A stretch of DNA of 64,000 bases from Daphnia carinata (taxonomy: Eukaryota; Arthropoda; Branchiopoda; Diplostraca; Daphniidae). The notes beneath the pieces were generated by a model. That model was given only the letters and a program-made list of their open reading frames with translations, was not told the origin of the DNA and ran no database searches. Below, in pieces: positions 1-11,775 of this stretch. The stretch is taken from contig NC_081334.1 in NCBI RefSeq assembly GCF_022539665.2, positions 8,030,424-8,094,423 of the forward strand, in the 5' to 3' direction. How positions within the stretch are numbered: the first letter of the stretch is position 1; each line of letters starts with the position of its first letter. The translations under genes were made by a program, and so were the position numbers.

Positions 1-660
1 GGCGGATCCAAGAAGGTCCGTACCTAGAGAAAAATTGATTAATAATGGGAACAAAAGTATGTACTTATTCCTAGAGTTGGAGATGAAGGCCCGGGGGTGT
101 CGCGGCGATGGAAACGAGATGGTGGGCGGCGAACGCAAGCGCGGCGGCGGACAGCGGTAGACGGCAGGCACACAACACAGTAAGGCAACAAAGGAAATAC
201 TAAAGAGAGGTTTACCAGAGAGATTTGTAGACGGCTTCGGTGTAAAAATGTGTGTGTATTACTTGGACCTAAACCGGCCCTTATATACCCATACAAAACC
301 CACCGTTGACAAGTAAATTAATTAGTTGAACATAAGTTTAAACGCTGGTCCAGAGGTCGCCGCTGACTCTTCTTTCTTTTGTCCGCGGGATAACCCCTTC
401 CTACGACACTCCATGATTCCCCTTCCTGAGGCTCGAGGGAATTCCCTGGCGGCTACTATCTTCCTTTTTCCCGTCTGTTCCTGATGTTCGGTTCAGTCTT
501 TCCACACCAGAGACCGTTCCATGTAGATGGGAAGAACGTTAGCATATTTCTATATCATATTCTGGGTTACCGGTCTTTTATCTTTTTAATCATGCGGTGC
601 GGACGGCTTTTCCCACGGCCACGCTTAACCCTTAGTCCGTTGTACGGTGGTTCCATTTAT
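1..660 (-). repeat. 3' LTR of Pao-1 (runs off left edge)
   Basis: Read on the minus strand, the segment matches 10,290-11,080 of the plus strand in order: a shared CTCCAGGCGGAA near the inner edge, an ACGGTCTCT block, a TATCCCGCGG block, CCAGCGTTTAAA, a TATATAAG TATA-like box and AAGTAATACACACA. It begins just after the end of the integrase reading frame at 696. The outer end is not in the window, so neither the terminus nor a target duplication can be defined. Confidence 0.65.
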
Positions 661-695
661 GTCGCGGAACGTGGCTAGATTTTTCCGCCTGGAGT

Positions 696-2202
696 TTATG
701 TACCTCCATTCGCCGGGGTCTCGTCCAAGTTTCCTCTCATAGTCCCGACCTGGTCCCCTGACTGTGGGTCGGACGTCAGATTTTCTGACACTCCTTCCGT
801 TGGACCATCGTCCAACTCAGAGTCCGGGTCTCGATCTGCGGGAAAGGGAGCTGCGTCACTAGCATCTTCGTCTATTTGTCCTGCGTGTAGTTCCAGCGAG
901 AACAAGGTCTTTATGTCTCTATAGATTCGTGTCGATCCTACGCCTTTCATCTTGTCGACTATCAACACCGCCACTCTCCGTATTTTGCCGTCGGAACTCG
1001 GGTAGATTTTCGCTACCCTTCCGGTCTTCCATTTTGATCGTTTAAAGTGATCGTCATGGATTAACACCACCTGCCCTATTTCCACTGTCTTCGTACTAGT
1101 GGGCGATAGACAGTGGAACCTTTCCAAATCGGCCACATATTCTTTGTCGAAATTTTCCCACCATATTCCCAGCAGTTTTCTCCGCTTTCGTTCTCGTTGT
1201 GTAATGGCGGTCCGGTCTGAATATTCTCGCTCTTCCTCGTCAGCCGGGTGTCTTTGTTTTTGTCTATAGCCATATATTAGCTGCTTCGGCGTTAAGAGTT
1301 CGTCTTCTTCTTCTGACACGTAGGTCAGTGGTCTTGAATTTATGGTGTTCTCGATTTCTGTCAGCACCGTTTGGAAGACGTCACATTCTAAACATTCATT
1401 GCCAAATGTTTTGTACAACAGTTTCGTTACTGTTTGCACCATTCGTTCCCAAAATCCTCATCACCATTGGGCCAAACTCGGGAAGAATCTCCATTTAACC
1501 TTGAGGTCGAGTAGCGTGATGTACACCTTCTCGCTCCTGTATGATGCTCTCAAATATCTGGCCGCTTGCGTGAAGGTGCGCGAATTATCCGAGTATATCA
1601 CCTTTGGAATTTCTCTTCTGGCGAAGAACCTCCGCAACGCGTTGATAAGCGTTGTTGAATCATGTCCCGTGGTCATTGAATGCCCGAGCGTCTAGCTTCG
1701 GACACTGAACGCACCTCTGTAGTTCTTTCTTTATGGTCTGCCTTAACCGAGGGACCCAAAAGGTACTTCTTAGCTTACACATCGTTGTGCTTACGCCCGT
1801 GTGTTGCAGCCTCTCATGCGTTTGTTCGATGAATTACTTGGATAGATAGTGATCATCTCGGATCAGTATCACGGTCGCCTTATGGTTGTACGTCAGCCAA
1901 TTCTGATGGCGGCCGACGCATCTGAGCAGCCGGTATTTCTTGTCCCATATCACTCCGAGCTTTCTCAGCTTTTCGTGCCTTGTTGTATGACTCTCCCTTA
2001 CGGCTTTTACTACTTCAGGAAGGGCGTCTTCCTGCGTCTCTATCCAAACATCTAATTCCACGGCTTCTATCTCGTCTACCGTTAACATGTGGAACGTTTT
2101 CCCAAAGGCTACGCCAGCCAGCGGAGTGGTCAGACTCTCCTTGCCTTTGAATCGGTCTACGGCTCGTCTGAGGGTAGCCCATATCCGGATGATGGATAGC
2201 AA
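696..2202 (-). pseudogene. Pao-1 integrase and C-terminal domain, broken
   Basis: Three minus-strand pieces belong to one integrase region. Positions 2202-1834 carry the stretch before the zinc-binding domain (KLGVIWDKKYRLLRC...). Positions 1676-1461 carry part of the catalytic core with a YSDN motif. Positions 1442-696 carry the end of the core (INSRPLTYVSEEEDELLTP) and a DUF5641-like tail (GIWWENFDKEYV...GQVVLIHDDH) followed by an acidic end. Frames change between the pieces and the first catalytic Asp region is not recognisable. The enzyme would have inserted the element's cDNA into the genome; this copy cannot be functional. Confidence 0.8.
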
Positions 2203-2381
2203 CCGGCTATGGTTCTCATACCACCGCTTTTCGGTAATTATTATACCGACTGTTACCTCCTTGAGTTTCTCTTCCTTTTGAATCTCTAGGGCACTTCTTG
2301 AGTCTGGAGGTGCCGGTCCCTTCGGCCACCGGTTTCTATCGCTTAACCAGGCCGTACCGACCCACCATACTTCAGTTTTGT

Positions 2382-3446
2382 TTAGTAGGCTGACACCTGC
2401 CCCTCTTGAGGCCTTATCGCCTCGATCGACATTGTCTCTCGAATCTCGGCCACTCGATTATGCACGAATTGCTTCCATCTGCCTGACTTTCCTTTGATCC
2501 ACCAATAGGCAATGGATGAGTCGGTCCACAGCGTTTTTTCTAATGACGTCCCCAACGCCCTCTCTATATATTGCCCCAGCCGAGCTGCTAGGAAGTTGCT
2601 CAACAACTCTAGTCTTGGGGTGGACACAGATTTTTTAGGGTCGGGCGCGATTCTTGTTTTGCTGCATAGTAATCTAGTTTGGTTTCCGCTCTGTAAGTAC
2701 GCCACGACGCTGTAGGCGTCATCGCTGGCGTCACAAAATAAGTGTAGCTGCCGGTTTTCTTACCCTGTCCATCGACCTATTTTTGTGTCGACGAGATCTG
2801 ACAGGCCTTTGATAAATGTTTCCCATTGCATGATGATTTTCGCCGGTACCGGTTCGTCCCACCCCGTTTTTTAGATCCAAATCCATTACACAATCACTTT
2901 GGCAACAACGGTCACCGGTGATATCAACCCTAGCGCATCGAAGATCTTTAGGGCGAGGCTGAACAGCTTCCTCTTTGAGGGTCTTTTGCCCAGTCTATCG
3001 GCTTCTTCAAGTATTTTTCGGGGGTTAAACCGGAACGTATCGGTCCGGGGCTCCCAGGCCACTCCAAGTGCCTTGACTATCTCCCTTGAATTTGGACCCA
3101 TACTTACGAGCTCATCTTGTAATTCTATTTCCCGCATGCTTTCTCTTAGTTCTTTACTGTTGGTGGTCCATTTTCTCAGCTGCATTTTAGCGGTGCTGAA
3201 TAGATGCTGCGCCTGGGTGATGAGCTGTGCGGCTTGCGGCACAGTGTCGGCTTCCCCCAACCAATCATCCACGTACACTTGTGTCTTTAATTGGCCCACC
3301 AAGTCCGGGTAACCCTGGCCGCTGTCGTCCACGCATTTCAGGATCACTGCCCTGACAATGAAGTGACTGCTTGATAGGCCAAAAGGCACTCGCTCCCACC
3401 GGTATTCCACCAGTTGTGCCGGGTTTCGTCTGGGTACCTCACCCAA
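2382..3446 (-). pseudogene. Pao-1 reverse transcriptase and RNase H, broken
   Basis: Positions 3446-2886 encode the RT palm and thumb, with the VPFGLSSSHF motif and the catalytic YVDD box followed by a KLFSLALKIFDALGLISPV connection typical of Pao. Positions 2705-2382 encode the RNase H-like region (STPRLELLSNFLAARL ... LWTDSSIAYWWIKG). The two pieces are out of frame with each other, and the N-terminal RT fingers are fused to the end of the upstream gag-protease frame. The key RT aspartates remain in this degenerate copy, but the reading frame does not. Confidence 0.85.
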
Positions 3447-4989
3447 ATAAATCGCACGATGTTTTTCTGATACCTCTTAAGGAAGCTCGGATCTTCCGAT
3501 TCTTGGGCCGTGACTCCCATATGTTGTAAATTCCAAAATTCTCTAAAGTCATTCACCGATCGTTTGTGGTCGGTCGGTGACGCTAGCGCTGAAACTTGTG
3601 TATTTTCTCCCGGGGATCCGAAGACTATCCACCCGAGCTTGCTTGCACAGGCTACCGAATGGTCAGTACCTTGTAGCGTTTCATTGGTCAGAATGTGCCA
3701 GTAATAATCGCACCCGATTATTATGTCAAACTCCCCCTTGTTATTATCTTGTTCTGGTCGGCCGTCAGCTAGTTTCTCTCCCCGCCGCGACATTTCTACC
3801 ACCGTTGAATGGACCTTCGGTGTGGCCTTTGCCAAAAAATCCATTTCAGTTGTTCGGATCCTTATCTCTTCACCTGCTTGGGTTATCACCCAGATATCGT
3901 ACGATCTTGTTGTCTCTGTCCAGGCTTGTGCTAACCCAAATGTATTGATTCTTAGTTCCTCCGCCTCTTCGTTGGTTTTGTCCACCTCGCGGGCGAGTCC
4001 CCGTTTGATAAACGATCTCTGGCTGCCAGAGTCGATCAACCCTAGTACCGGTATCCTGGTCAACGACTGCCCTTGCAAAAATGCCGTGAAGGTGGGGACA
4101 CCGTTGGACGTCTGGGCCACGTTTATGTTGGTGTCAATTGTAACAGCTTTCCCGGCGGCCCTTTGGGGGGATTGGCTTCTGTTGGGCCCCGTCGATGGTC
4201 TTTGTCTGGATAAGCACAGCGCAGGACTGTGGTCCACACTGTTGCAGTTCCGGCGCGGCACTCTTGCCATGCAGTGTTCGGTCCTATGTAACCGGCCGAA
4301 GCATCTTAGGCATCTGTTCTCCCTCTCGCACATTTCCCCACGAGATTGTGGAGTGTTTACCGTACACCGGTGATGCGTATGATTCTGCTGACAGAAGAAG
4401 CATGATGCCATCCGGGTGTTTCGGTCTTGAGTCTCCGGTCTCGGAAGCGGAGACGTTACTGGCCTTCTCGACGTGTTCTCTTCCATCTCCCTCAGCCGGA
4501 TTTCTGTGTCTAATTCCTTGAGTATTATGTCCAACGTTGGTTGGTCACTATCAAACCTCTTCTCCTCCACCACCTCGAGGTAAGCGATCGGGGTAGGGCC
4601 TTCAAAACATCGCTCGCAATATATGAGCCGTAACTCCCCATATCGACCCTTCAGGCTGGCAAAGGCCAATTTGGTGTTAGTGAGCCCGTCGAACATGGCT
4701 TGTAACTGCTCGTTGTTGCAGACTCGCTTAGACGGCTTGCAATGAGATTTCTTAGCTCATTCATATAATATGTTCTTAATTTTTCGGGGTCTCCAAAGCG
4801 GGACTCTAACCTCTCCATTGCTGCTTGGTACTGGTTGTCATCGAAGTGGAGATGCATTATGAGCTCTGCCGCCTTCCCCTTTAAACTCAGTCGGAGATAT
4901 TGGAATTTTTCGACCCCTGTTAATCTAAAATCGATGTCGCCTACGGTGCTGCCCTCGCGGGCAGGGCTGTAGGGAGCACGGGCCCGCAA
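3344..4989 (-). pseudogene. Pao-1 gag C-terminus, zinc knuckles and aspartic protease
   Basis: Positions 4989-4651 encode a DUF1759-like capsid segment (FQYLRLSLKGKAAELI). A second frame, 4696-3344, continues with a linker, two Cys/His knuckles (CFFCQQNHTHHRC and CLRCFGRLHRTEHC) and a DUF1758-like protease with the active-site DSGS and a later IIIGCDYYW. It then runs into RT fingers before a frame change. The two frames overlap by about 46 nt, so at least one indel separates them. Product roles are particle assembly, RNA binding and polyprotein cleavage; the copy is not intact. Confidence 0.8.
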
Positions 4990-5484
4990 ATGTAGTGACC
5001 CTTTTGTTCTCTTCCTCTTGCCCCCTTTTTTGGGAAGGGGGCCAGTTGCCTTTAAGTTTTAAACCCAGACAAGCTGTCTAGTTTTCTTTTTTCTCGTAAT
5101 CTTTGCTCCATTCTCGTTTTACGTTTCGACTCAGTTTTGTTCCCCCCTTTTTTCCAAGCAAGCGTACGGTCTTTGTTTTTTTTCCCCAAGCCCTGAAATA
5201 CAATGTGTTTCTTTTTTGTTTCATCATCTCTCATTTCATTCACCCTCATCTTTCATCCATCTCACTCTTTCTCTGTTGCAAACTCTTTGCACGGGGTTTG
5301 TAACAATCGAGGTCGTAGGTTGCCCTCATGGCTTTCTAGCCCTTCCATGCCGTTATCTCCCCGTTAAAAGTGGGCAACGGTAGCGCGGTTCTCACCGCCG
5401 AAGATTGACCCTCGATTCTTTTATTTTTCTCTCGGAGTCCCTTCATTCGAGGGATTATCGCCGTCCACCTGGCTTTGGCCTGAT

Positions 5485-6420
5485 CTAAGTACCGCCTCCC
5501 TGTTTATCGGCGTCCATCAGTGCGATGTTTTCTAACAGTTCCTTGCGGGTAAACTCCCGATCTTCTAGCAGCTCGAGCCTGGTACCCCCGACCGTTTCCG
5601 CCCGTGAGGACGTGCGTAGCGGCTCCGACCGTCTGATCGGGCTATTTTCCAACGCGGGAATACTATCTTCCCGTAAGTCCCGGATGTCATCCTTCGCTTG
5701 GTTGATAATGTCCTTAAGTTCTTCTTTGACTGTCTCTACTATCGTCGGGATGTGCTCTTCCCAAGAGGTGGTTTGTCTGGCCTGCTCCAGTAGCTCGGCC
5801 GCGGAATTCCAGGCTCCGTTGGAATCATCGGACGAAGCCGAAGTTTCAGCCGGGCGCGCGGTCGCGGGTCGGTTGGGTCGGACCGACATATTAGCAAAGA
5901 TAGAGAAGTGTCTTAAATATCTTATTATGGCAACGAAAAAGATGTGGTTCAAGCCGATTACGGTGACCGTAAGATCTCCTCCTCGTCGGAAGAGGATAAG
6001 AGCCCGGTTCTTGCGAATTTTCGTGCTAATTGTTTGTTGACTTTCTCCTCTTCCACTATCCGCTTCCACTTTCTTGGTGTGTTGGCGGCGGATTTGGAGC
6101 GTTTGGGGGTCTCTGGAGCCTTTGCTGGCTCGGGTATAGGATTGGCCGGTGGGTTGCAGGAAGTCGAGGGCGCTGGTGTTAGAGTGAAGCAGTTCCTGGG
6201 AGCAAGAAGTATCGGGGCTGCGATCCTTGATCCCGCAAGCGCTTCTTCCCTCCGCTGGATCTCCTCCTTATCCCGTCGTAGGCGGCTGGTCTCACGGAGA
6301 TACTTGGCCTGTTTCTCAGCTTCCTGTGGCCTTTTGGGCCACGGAAATGACTTCGGCGTGTGACTCTTTCACCTGCTGCAAGGCAGCGAGCTAAGCCCTC
6401 TCGTGCTCGTTAAGGTACCG
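5485..6420 (-). pseudogene. Pao-1 gag N-terminal coiled-coil region
   Basis: A minus-strand frame from 6069 to 5485 contains a helical segment (TSWEEHIPTIVETVKEEL) and the block SPIRRSEPLRTSSRAE. Another frame between about 6,420 and 6,060 encodes a charged coiled coil (YLRETSRLRRDKEEIQRREE). The same two blocks occur in the same order in the sibling at 42.5-43.5 kb on the plus strand, which is the main evidence that they are gag and not chance ORFs. About 500 nt between this and the DUF1759 segment is charged and repeatedly interrupted. Confidence 0.65.
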
Positions 6421-6889
6421 GCCCGAGGCTTCAAGAGTTTGGCGCGGGTCGGACGTAGGACCTTATTTTCAAATGTATATAAATGGGTCCAATTTATCCA
6501 TCATGAATGTCCTGTTTCTCTACTTATTAATCACAAGCACAGAACGACTTAGGGGGGTTTCTGCTCTCCAAACAGCGTTATCAATTGTCTATCCCTGCAG
6601 TCTATTATGGTTGTTTCCCTAGCAGAAACTTTGTGTCCAGATGAGGTCTGCGTCCGCGAGACTCAAATTTGGACTCATCTTTTTCGGTCCAGTTTGCGTA
6701 CTGAATACGGAACCAATTTCCTTGAGTACTTTCGGTTCGTTGTCTTGGTACTAGTCTAGTACCAACCGGTTTTGTGGGTGCAAAAAAGAAGCGAGGCGCT
6801 AAAGTCCCTGGGACCAATCTTGGGTTAATTCTTTACTGGTCTCGTGTACGCTAGCACGAAAGCCGACCGCTACAGTTCGTGGACGGGTA

Positions 6890-7110
6890 TTGTATTCGTT
6901 TAGTACTGGCCTGCGTTGCAGAATTTTCTAACCAAAATTGGGATTGATCGAGGTAAAATACCAGTAATAGACTCGATTTTAACTGGCCTATGTTCTTGGA
7001 TTTTCTGCAAAAAATGAGGATTGATGGAGATACAAAATACCAGTACTGGACTCGGTTTTTACTGATCTTTTGTACTCGCCTCAAAGTCTGGCAAAATACC
7101 AGTATTCTGT
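6890..7110. repeat. Imperfect tandem repeat, about 78-bp unit
   Basis: Two and a half diverged copies of a unit containing ACTGGCCT, GATTTTCTGCA/GAATTTTCTAACC, TTGGGATTGATCGAGGT/TGAGGATTGATGGAGAT and AAAATACCAGTA. The AAAATACCAGTA block occurs near 6,955, 7,035 and 7,093. No gene is visible in 6,480-7,690 otherwise. Confidence 0.6.
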
Positions 7111-7699
7111 TCAGAATTCATGCGTCTCCAACCAAACCACGTTTCCTATGATATCTTTTATTTGAATTATCATTTCTACACTTTATTATTGTTTATTAGC
7201 ATTCATTCCTGACATAATGGCTGACAGGGCTTCCATCATGTTGATATTAAATAAATATGACAAACCCTTATCTTATCTTCTTATTTTATTTTACGAATAT
7301 TGCGCATGAGAAACGGGGTCCTGTTTAGCCTCGGTGTCTTTTATGTCCTCTGCTTGAGTCAATTGTCAAGAGCTTCTGTCGCACACTTCTACATATTAAT
7401 TGTTGCTGCAAGTGGTAAAGTTCTTTAGGATATGTAATACATAGTTACATTAGATATAATGTATTTATTCACGAACTCTGGGAACTGATAAGGTAATGGT
7501 TGCGTAGATCAATTAGTGCTTCTGATATTTATTCTCAATACATCAGCTTGTCCTTATCATACTACCTGTGTGCAATGGAGCTAGTGCACGGATACAGACT
7601 GAATAGGTAAAAAAAGTATTTAGAGTAATGAGGAGTCAAACATTCGCTTTTATTTTAATCTTTGTTTTCTTGATACCACACAGAGAAGATAATAACATG

Positions 7700-8520
7700 T
7701 TTAGTTGGAGAACGACGTAGTGTTACGCAAAGCAGTTACGAACCATTTGAAACTGTTTGGAGAATGGCGTTCCATAATGTTTGGAAGCGTAGTCAAATCG
7801 GTTAATTTCAACGGCATGACATACATTTTGTAAAACATAGTGTTGACGTTCCCTTGGCCTGTTTTATCCGATAGTTGAGATGCTACGTATGTGTTATAAG
7901 GCGAGGAAACGTATGGTTTCTCAAAAGCATTTTCCAACGAATTAAAATTACAATCAACGAGAAGGAATCTTTCACTGCCAGCTGGATGCTCTAGTATGTC
8001 CTGAATTACTACAGCGCTTTCATTCCTTAAAAGGCAAACCTTATTAGGAAAAGAATTTGTAATTCTAAAGTTGGGAAAACGAAGTTTTTTAAAAGTGGGT
8101 TCCCTTGCTTACAGAAAAGCTCAGTACAATTTTTGTTTTACTATTTAATAATTTCGCCTTTTTACTTCAATTTTGTACATGTTGCTCCATTCAATAATAA
8201 TACCGTCAATTGTTGTGTGCATTAAATACTTATTCATTTCAACTAGACGATTACTAACTTTGCTCAAGAGGTTTGTTTCCGGAACGCAATACATGCTTAA
8301 AATAGCGGAAACAATTTTTATATGGAAAAGCGCTGAGGCTATCCACACCGCATTGTAAATTTTTCACACCCTCTGGTAAGTGAATAACTTGATGGGTCGT
8401 TGGTAAAATTGGGTAACCATAATCAATTAACTGTTTTAGATAAGGCTTAAACGCGCGCGCTGCTTCCGCAACGTAGGCAGACAGAACTGGCTGAAGAGCA
8501 AATCCTCCTCAGAGGTTTTT
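7700..8520 (-). pseudogene. Decayed DNA-transposon ORF (C-terminal part)
   Basis: Read on the minus strand, one piece at about 8,500-8,150 contains a 'DSLSAFPYKNCFRYFKHV' block followed by 'LRSGNKPLEQSSNRLVEMNK'. A second piece from about 8,040 to 7,701 reads VVIQDILEHPAGSERFLLVD and ends at a stop after TTSFSN. From memory, this block arrangement is the C-terminal part of transposase-like proteins common in arthropod genomes (the SAFPFEN...K.M.RS...PL.Q family). The catalytic region is not here. Frames shift between the pieces and stops occur at about 8,145. A related middle part of such a protein lies at 55.55-56.16 kb. Confidence 0.5.
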
Positions 8521-8524
8521 TAAA

Positions 8525-9575
8525 AAGTCCAATTTGGCTTAAATTAAACGATTTCGATTCAGAATTGAGGGAAAATCACCGAAATCAAGCTCATTTTTCA
8601 ATTGGCTTTAAGGTTCTTTAAGTAAGAGATTCCGTTTTTTGAAGATTTTGACAAAAGTAGGAAGACATAGTCTTCTCACTTTTCCATTTTTGGCCAAATT
8701 TTAAATTTGGCTTAAAATACATGATTTCGATTCACAGTTAAATCCTGATCACTGAATTCAAGTTTTTTTTCGATTGGCCTTTTAGTTTTGAAGTTAAACG
8801 TCAAAAACACAAAGTCTGGCTTATTTTATTGGGCTTAAATTTGTACCTGCTAAAACTGACACCAGGCTTGCCGCGCCGATCCATATTCCGATCTTGATCT
8901 CCGATCCGATCTTTTGAGAAATATCTTTTGAGAAAGATCGGATTGGAGATCGAGATCGGGGCCGATCATTTTTACCGATCATTTTGTGCGACATCTAACG
9001 CTGAAAATTTACACTGTTTAACGAATGTAGCATTGGCTGTCACGGCGACAGTCACTGACGGCCATTGAGGGTGAACACTAAACACTTTCCCTCAATTGGC
9101 ATTCGCAAAAATAGTAGTGAAAGAGAACCATGCGACTGCAAAATCTGCAGCTAGATGGGGAAAAGTTTGATCGCTAAAAACGATCGGATCCCGATCAATT
9201 TTTTGGAATCGCTGATCCGATTTCCGCACTTTCTCAAAAGATCGGATCAGCGATAAATTTTTGATTGCGATCGTGGCCAGTTTGGCTGACACTCATTGGA
9301 ATTGGTTGAAAATAACAGAATATAGTCGAAATTGAATGCTGAATACGGGGAAATTGTTATTTTTTATATTAAGCTAACTGTTTTTTAAATACAGCGAATA
9401 TTTGTGGTGCATCGCGATAAAAATTAGCGTGCCAATACGTGATAGCACTTTTACTTACTTTTTGATATTTGGCCAAATTTGGCTTAAAATACATGAAATG
9501 GATTCAGAATTGAATGCTGATCCCGGAAACCAAGTATATTTTTCAATTGGCTTCCTAATTTTTTTTTCATAAGAT
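8525..9575. repeat. Three diverged copies of an ~85-bp repeat
   Basis: Direct copies near 8,528-8,612, 8,700-8,795 and 9,475-9,575 each start with AATTTGGCTTAAA, continue with ACATGATTTCGATTCA or a variant, and end with TTTTTCAATTGGCTT or TTTTTCGATTGGCCTT. They flank the MITE-like block at 8,850-9,295. No coding potential is apparent from 8,525 to 10,040. Confidence 0.55.
8850..9295. repeat. MITE-like element rich in GATCGGAT palindromes
   Basis: The ends are roughly inverted: TGACACCAGGCTTGCCGCGCC near 8,857 against the complement of GCGATCGTGGCCAGTTTGGCT near 9,268-9,288. Inside, 8,896-8,956 forms an imperfect hairpin (GATCTCCGATCCGATCTTTT against AAAGATCGGATTGGAGATC). The right end repeats the same GATCCGATTTC...CTCAAAAGATCGGATC theme. 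There is no ORF. A fragment with the same CTTGCCACGATC end lies at 11,080-11,200. Confidence 0.45.
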
Positions 9576-10289
9576 TCTGCTTCTGGAAAAAAGCCCGACT
9601 ATTCGACCAGTCTTGTTTATTACGTTGAGCTCAAAAACTATGAGGCCAATAAAAATAAAATTTTTTTTTCAGAAATTAACAAAACGGTCAGTTTAACGAG
9701 AAAACAAGTCGTGGAATTAAAATCCCTCTTTCAATTTTTTACCATGTAAAGTCTGGCAAGTTGTGATCACTGGAACGCCAATGAAGCTAAACTGGAATCA
9801 CCTAATAGGTATATACCGGTAGGGGAAGTAGGAGGTGCACGTCGATCTACTGATTGGCACTACGGACTATGCTCATTTACAAATGGTTCAAGATTGCCAA
9901 GACCAAAGGAAGGAAAGCCCATAGCCTCTCGTACGCAATTGAGATGGATCATCAGCGGACATCCAAGATACCTGGACCATCATCCGCAGCCACCGAATCA
10001 TCAGCAATACCTACCTTAATGATCTAAACGCTCTGTCGGTTATCAGGTACCAATCACCTGGCGAGAGGGAGAGCCAAACCCCTGTTTATGGAATGTCACG
10101 TCAAGGTACTGTGCGATTGGTAGGTGTAGGAAATTCCGACGTCCGACCCACACCCGGGATCCGATAGGGGGAAAGGGATACAATAGGAAGACAAGAGGGG
10201 CCGGTAGATGGAGAAGGAAGAAAGTTGGCCAAAGAAACATCGGAAATAGTGGGCCACAGAATAGAGCAACGGTCAACCGGAGTGACAAG

Positions 10290-11080
10290 AGCTCCAGGCG
10301 GAAGAATCAAGCTAAGACCGGAGATGTGGGATAGGCATGTCGTAATACGACATAAGCTTAAATGTCAACCGAAAAAGAATGGATCTGGACCGCATAACCG
10401 ACCGATGAAAGGTCGGTAGCCCGGGAGATGATATTCTAGTTTGGTGACTGTTTCTACATCTATATATAACGGTCTCTAGCAAAAGCAGACCTAACCGGAT
10501 GTTAGAAACCAACAGGACGGAAAGAGGTCATAGCCAGAGGGAAAACCCTTCAAGAACCGGGAGAGCGAGTTCGGAGTTATAGGAGGAGAGGATCATCCCG
10601 CGGCCAGGAGAAAGGAGATTAGCGGAGACATCTGAACCAGCGTTTAAAATTATGCTTAATCAAGAATTTGGAACTGTCAACTGTGTTTTTCTGTATGCCT
10701 ATATAAGTGCCAGTTATACCCAAGTAATACACACAACTTTTGCACCGAAGCCGTGAGTCATCTCGTCCCTCTTCCCGTAGGTAATTATTGTGTTGCGTTA
10801 GTTCTACACTTATTTCCCTGCCCGTCTCGCTGGATCGATCGACCCTTTAGCCCGTGGAGTTCAGCTGCATGTCGTGTCCGTCTATACTCCGCGTTGTCTA
10901 TCGGGCTTCCAAGCTAAAGGACGTGCATTCACCGTCGCAGCCCGCCGCAGACCCCGCTTGTCCAGTCTTCTTCCACCGAGCTCCCGGAACACCGTGCATA
11001 AGTATACAAGACATTTCTGTCTTTGTTAAGTTAAATTCCAGTGAACGGACATGGTCGCTCGTAGGTGTACCTGCGACAGA
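10290..11080 (+). repeat. Isolated LTR of the Pao-1 family
   Basis: It matches, in order, the reverse complement of the LTR at 1-660: CTCCAGGCGGAA (10,290), AACGGTCTCT, ATCCCGCGG, CCAGCGTTTAAA, TATATAAGTG and AGTAATACACACAAC. The 3' part (CTGCATGTCGTGTCCGTCTA to AATTCCAGTGAACGGAC) matches 44,170-44,360. The TATATAAG near 10,700 is the likely promoter of the family. Upstream 10,040-10,290 may be the element's 3' untranslated flank, because the inner-edge motif is shared. No intact Pao gene adjoins it, so it is a solo or stranded LTR. Confidence 0.6.
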
Positions 11081-11200
11081 CTTGCCACGATCACCACTTT
11101 TTTTATCGTGATCGCGATCAAAAAAAGGTGGTGATTGATCAGCGACCAAATCAAAAATTTTGATCGCAATCACGATTATTTTTTGCGATCTTTTTCAGAT
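11080..11200. repeat. AT-rich hairpin block
   Basis: GATCACCACTTTTTTTATCG at 11,090 pairs with CGATCAAAAAAAGGTGGTGAT around 11,117. A second GATCGCAATCACGATT segment follows. The flanking CTTGCCACGATC matches the end of the MITE-like element at 8,850-9,295, so this is probably a truncated member of that family. From 11,200 to 11,560 I see no gene. Confidence 0.45.
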
Positions 11201-11570
11201 GCCACTTATGGACAAAATGCAAAACATCATTAAATCTTAGTTACTGTTTAGACTTTCTTGTTTACTATAGTGCTAGAGTTTTCTCGTCGCATTTGAATTG
11301 TGATAGTGAAGTGGATGGCGAAAATGTCAGAAAATGAAGAGTTTGCTGACGAAAATCAATACGTGACTTCCAACAAAACAGGAATAAATAATAAGTATTA
11401 TTTTGAATAGGAAATGTTTGATACCTACGCCCATTAAAAATTGTTTTAAGATTATGGCTGTAAGCGTCAAAGTGAGCGATTGTTTCGCCACTGAAACCCA
11501 GACAACACACCTGGTTTCTTTCCGGGATAAAAACCGTCTTTTCGAAAACATAATGTAGGACCGGAAAAAT

Positions 11571-11775
11571 GGTGTCCACCCGTTTCGGCACTTTTTTCGG
11601 CACTTTCGATTTTGGCGTTTTCGGCACTCATATAAAACGCTTGGTCCCCCCTTGTATTTTAAATCTCCTCGTTTATTAAAAAATCTTTCCGTTTCGGCAC
11701 TAATATTCTCCGTTTCGGCACCAATTGTGTCTCTTTCGGCACCAACTGTGTCCGTTTCGGCACAAAAAAAATTAT
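11571..11775 (+). repeat. MULE left terminal inverted repeat with GTTTCGGCAC array
   Basis: The first ~60 bp are closely matched to the complement of the right end. TTTCGGCAC occurs seven times: after CCACCC, CTTTT, CGTTT, CCGTT, CCGTT, TCT and CCGTT. Spacing is irregular, about 10-35 bp apart except for one ~65-bp gap. Such short repeated words inside a TIR are plausible transposase-binding sites; that role is inference. Confidence 0.8.

Larger units (their letters stand above)
1..6480 (-). mobile_element. Decayed Pao-type LTR retroelement (Pao-1)
   Basis: The minus strand reads gag, protease, reverse transcriptase, RNase H and integrase from about 6,420 down to 696, followed by an LTR at the left edge. 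The protein pieces lie in several frames with many stops, so this is an old, dead copy. Family assignment rests on the DUF1759-like gag segment, the DUF1758-like protease, a YVDD-type RT and the terminal DUF5641-like domain, a combination typical of Pao/BEL elements. No LTR is visible on the right (5') side, so the element is 5' truncated there. A deleted sibling lies at 42.5-44.5 kb and a related LTR at 10.3-11.08 kb. Confidence 0.85.
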
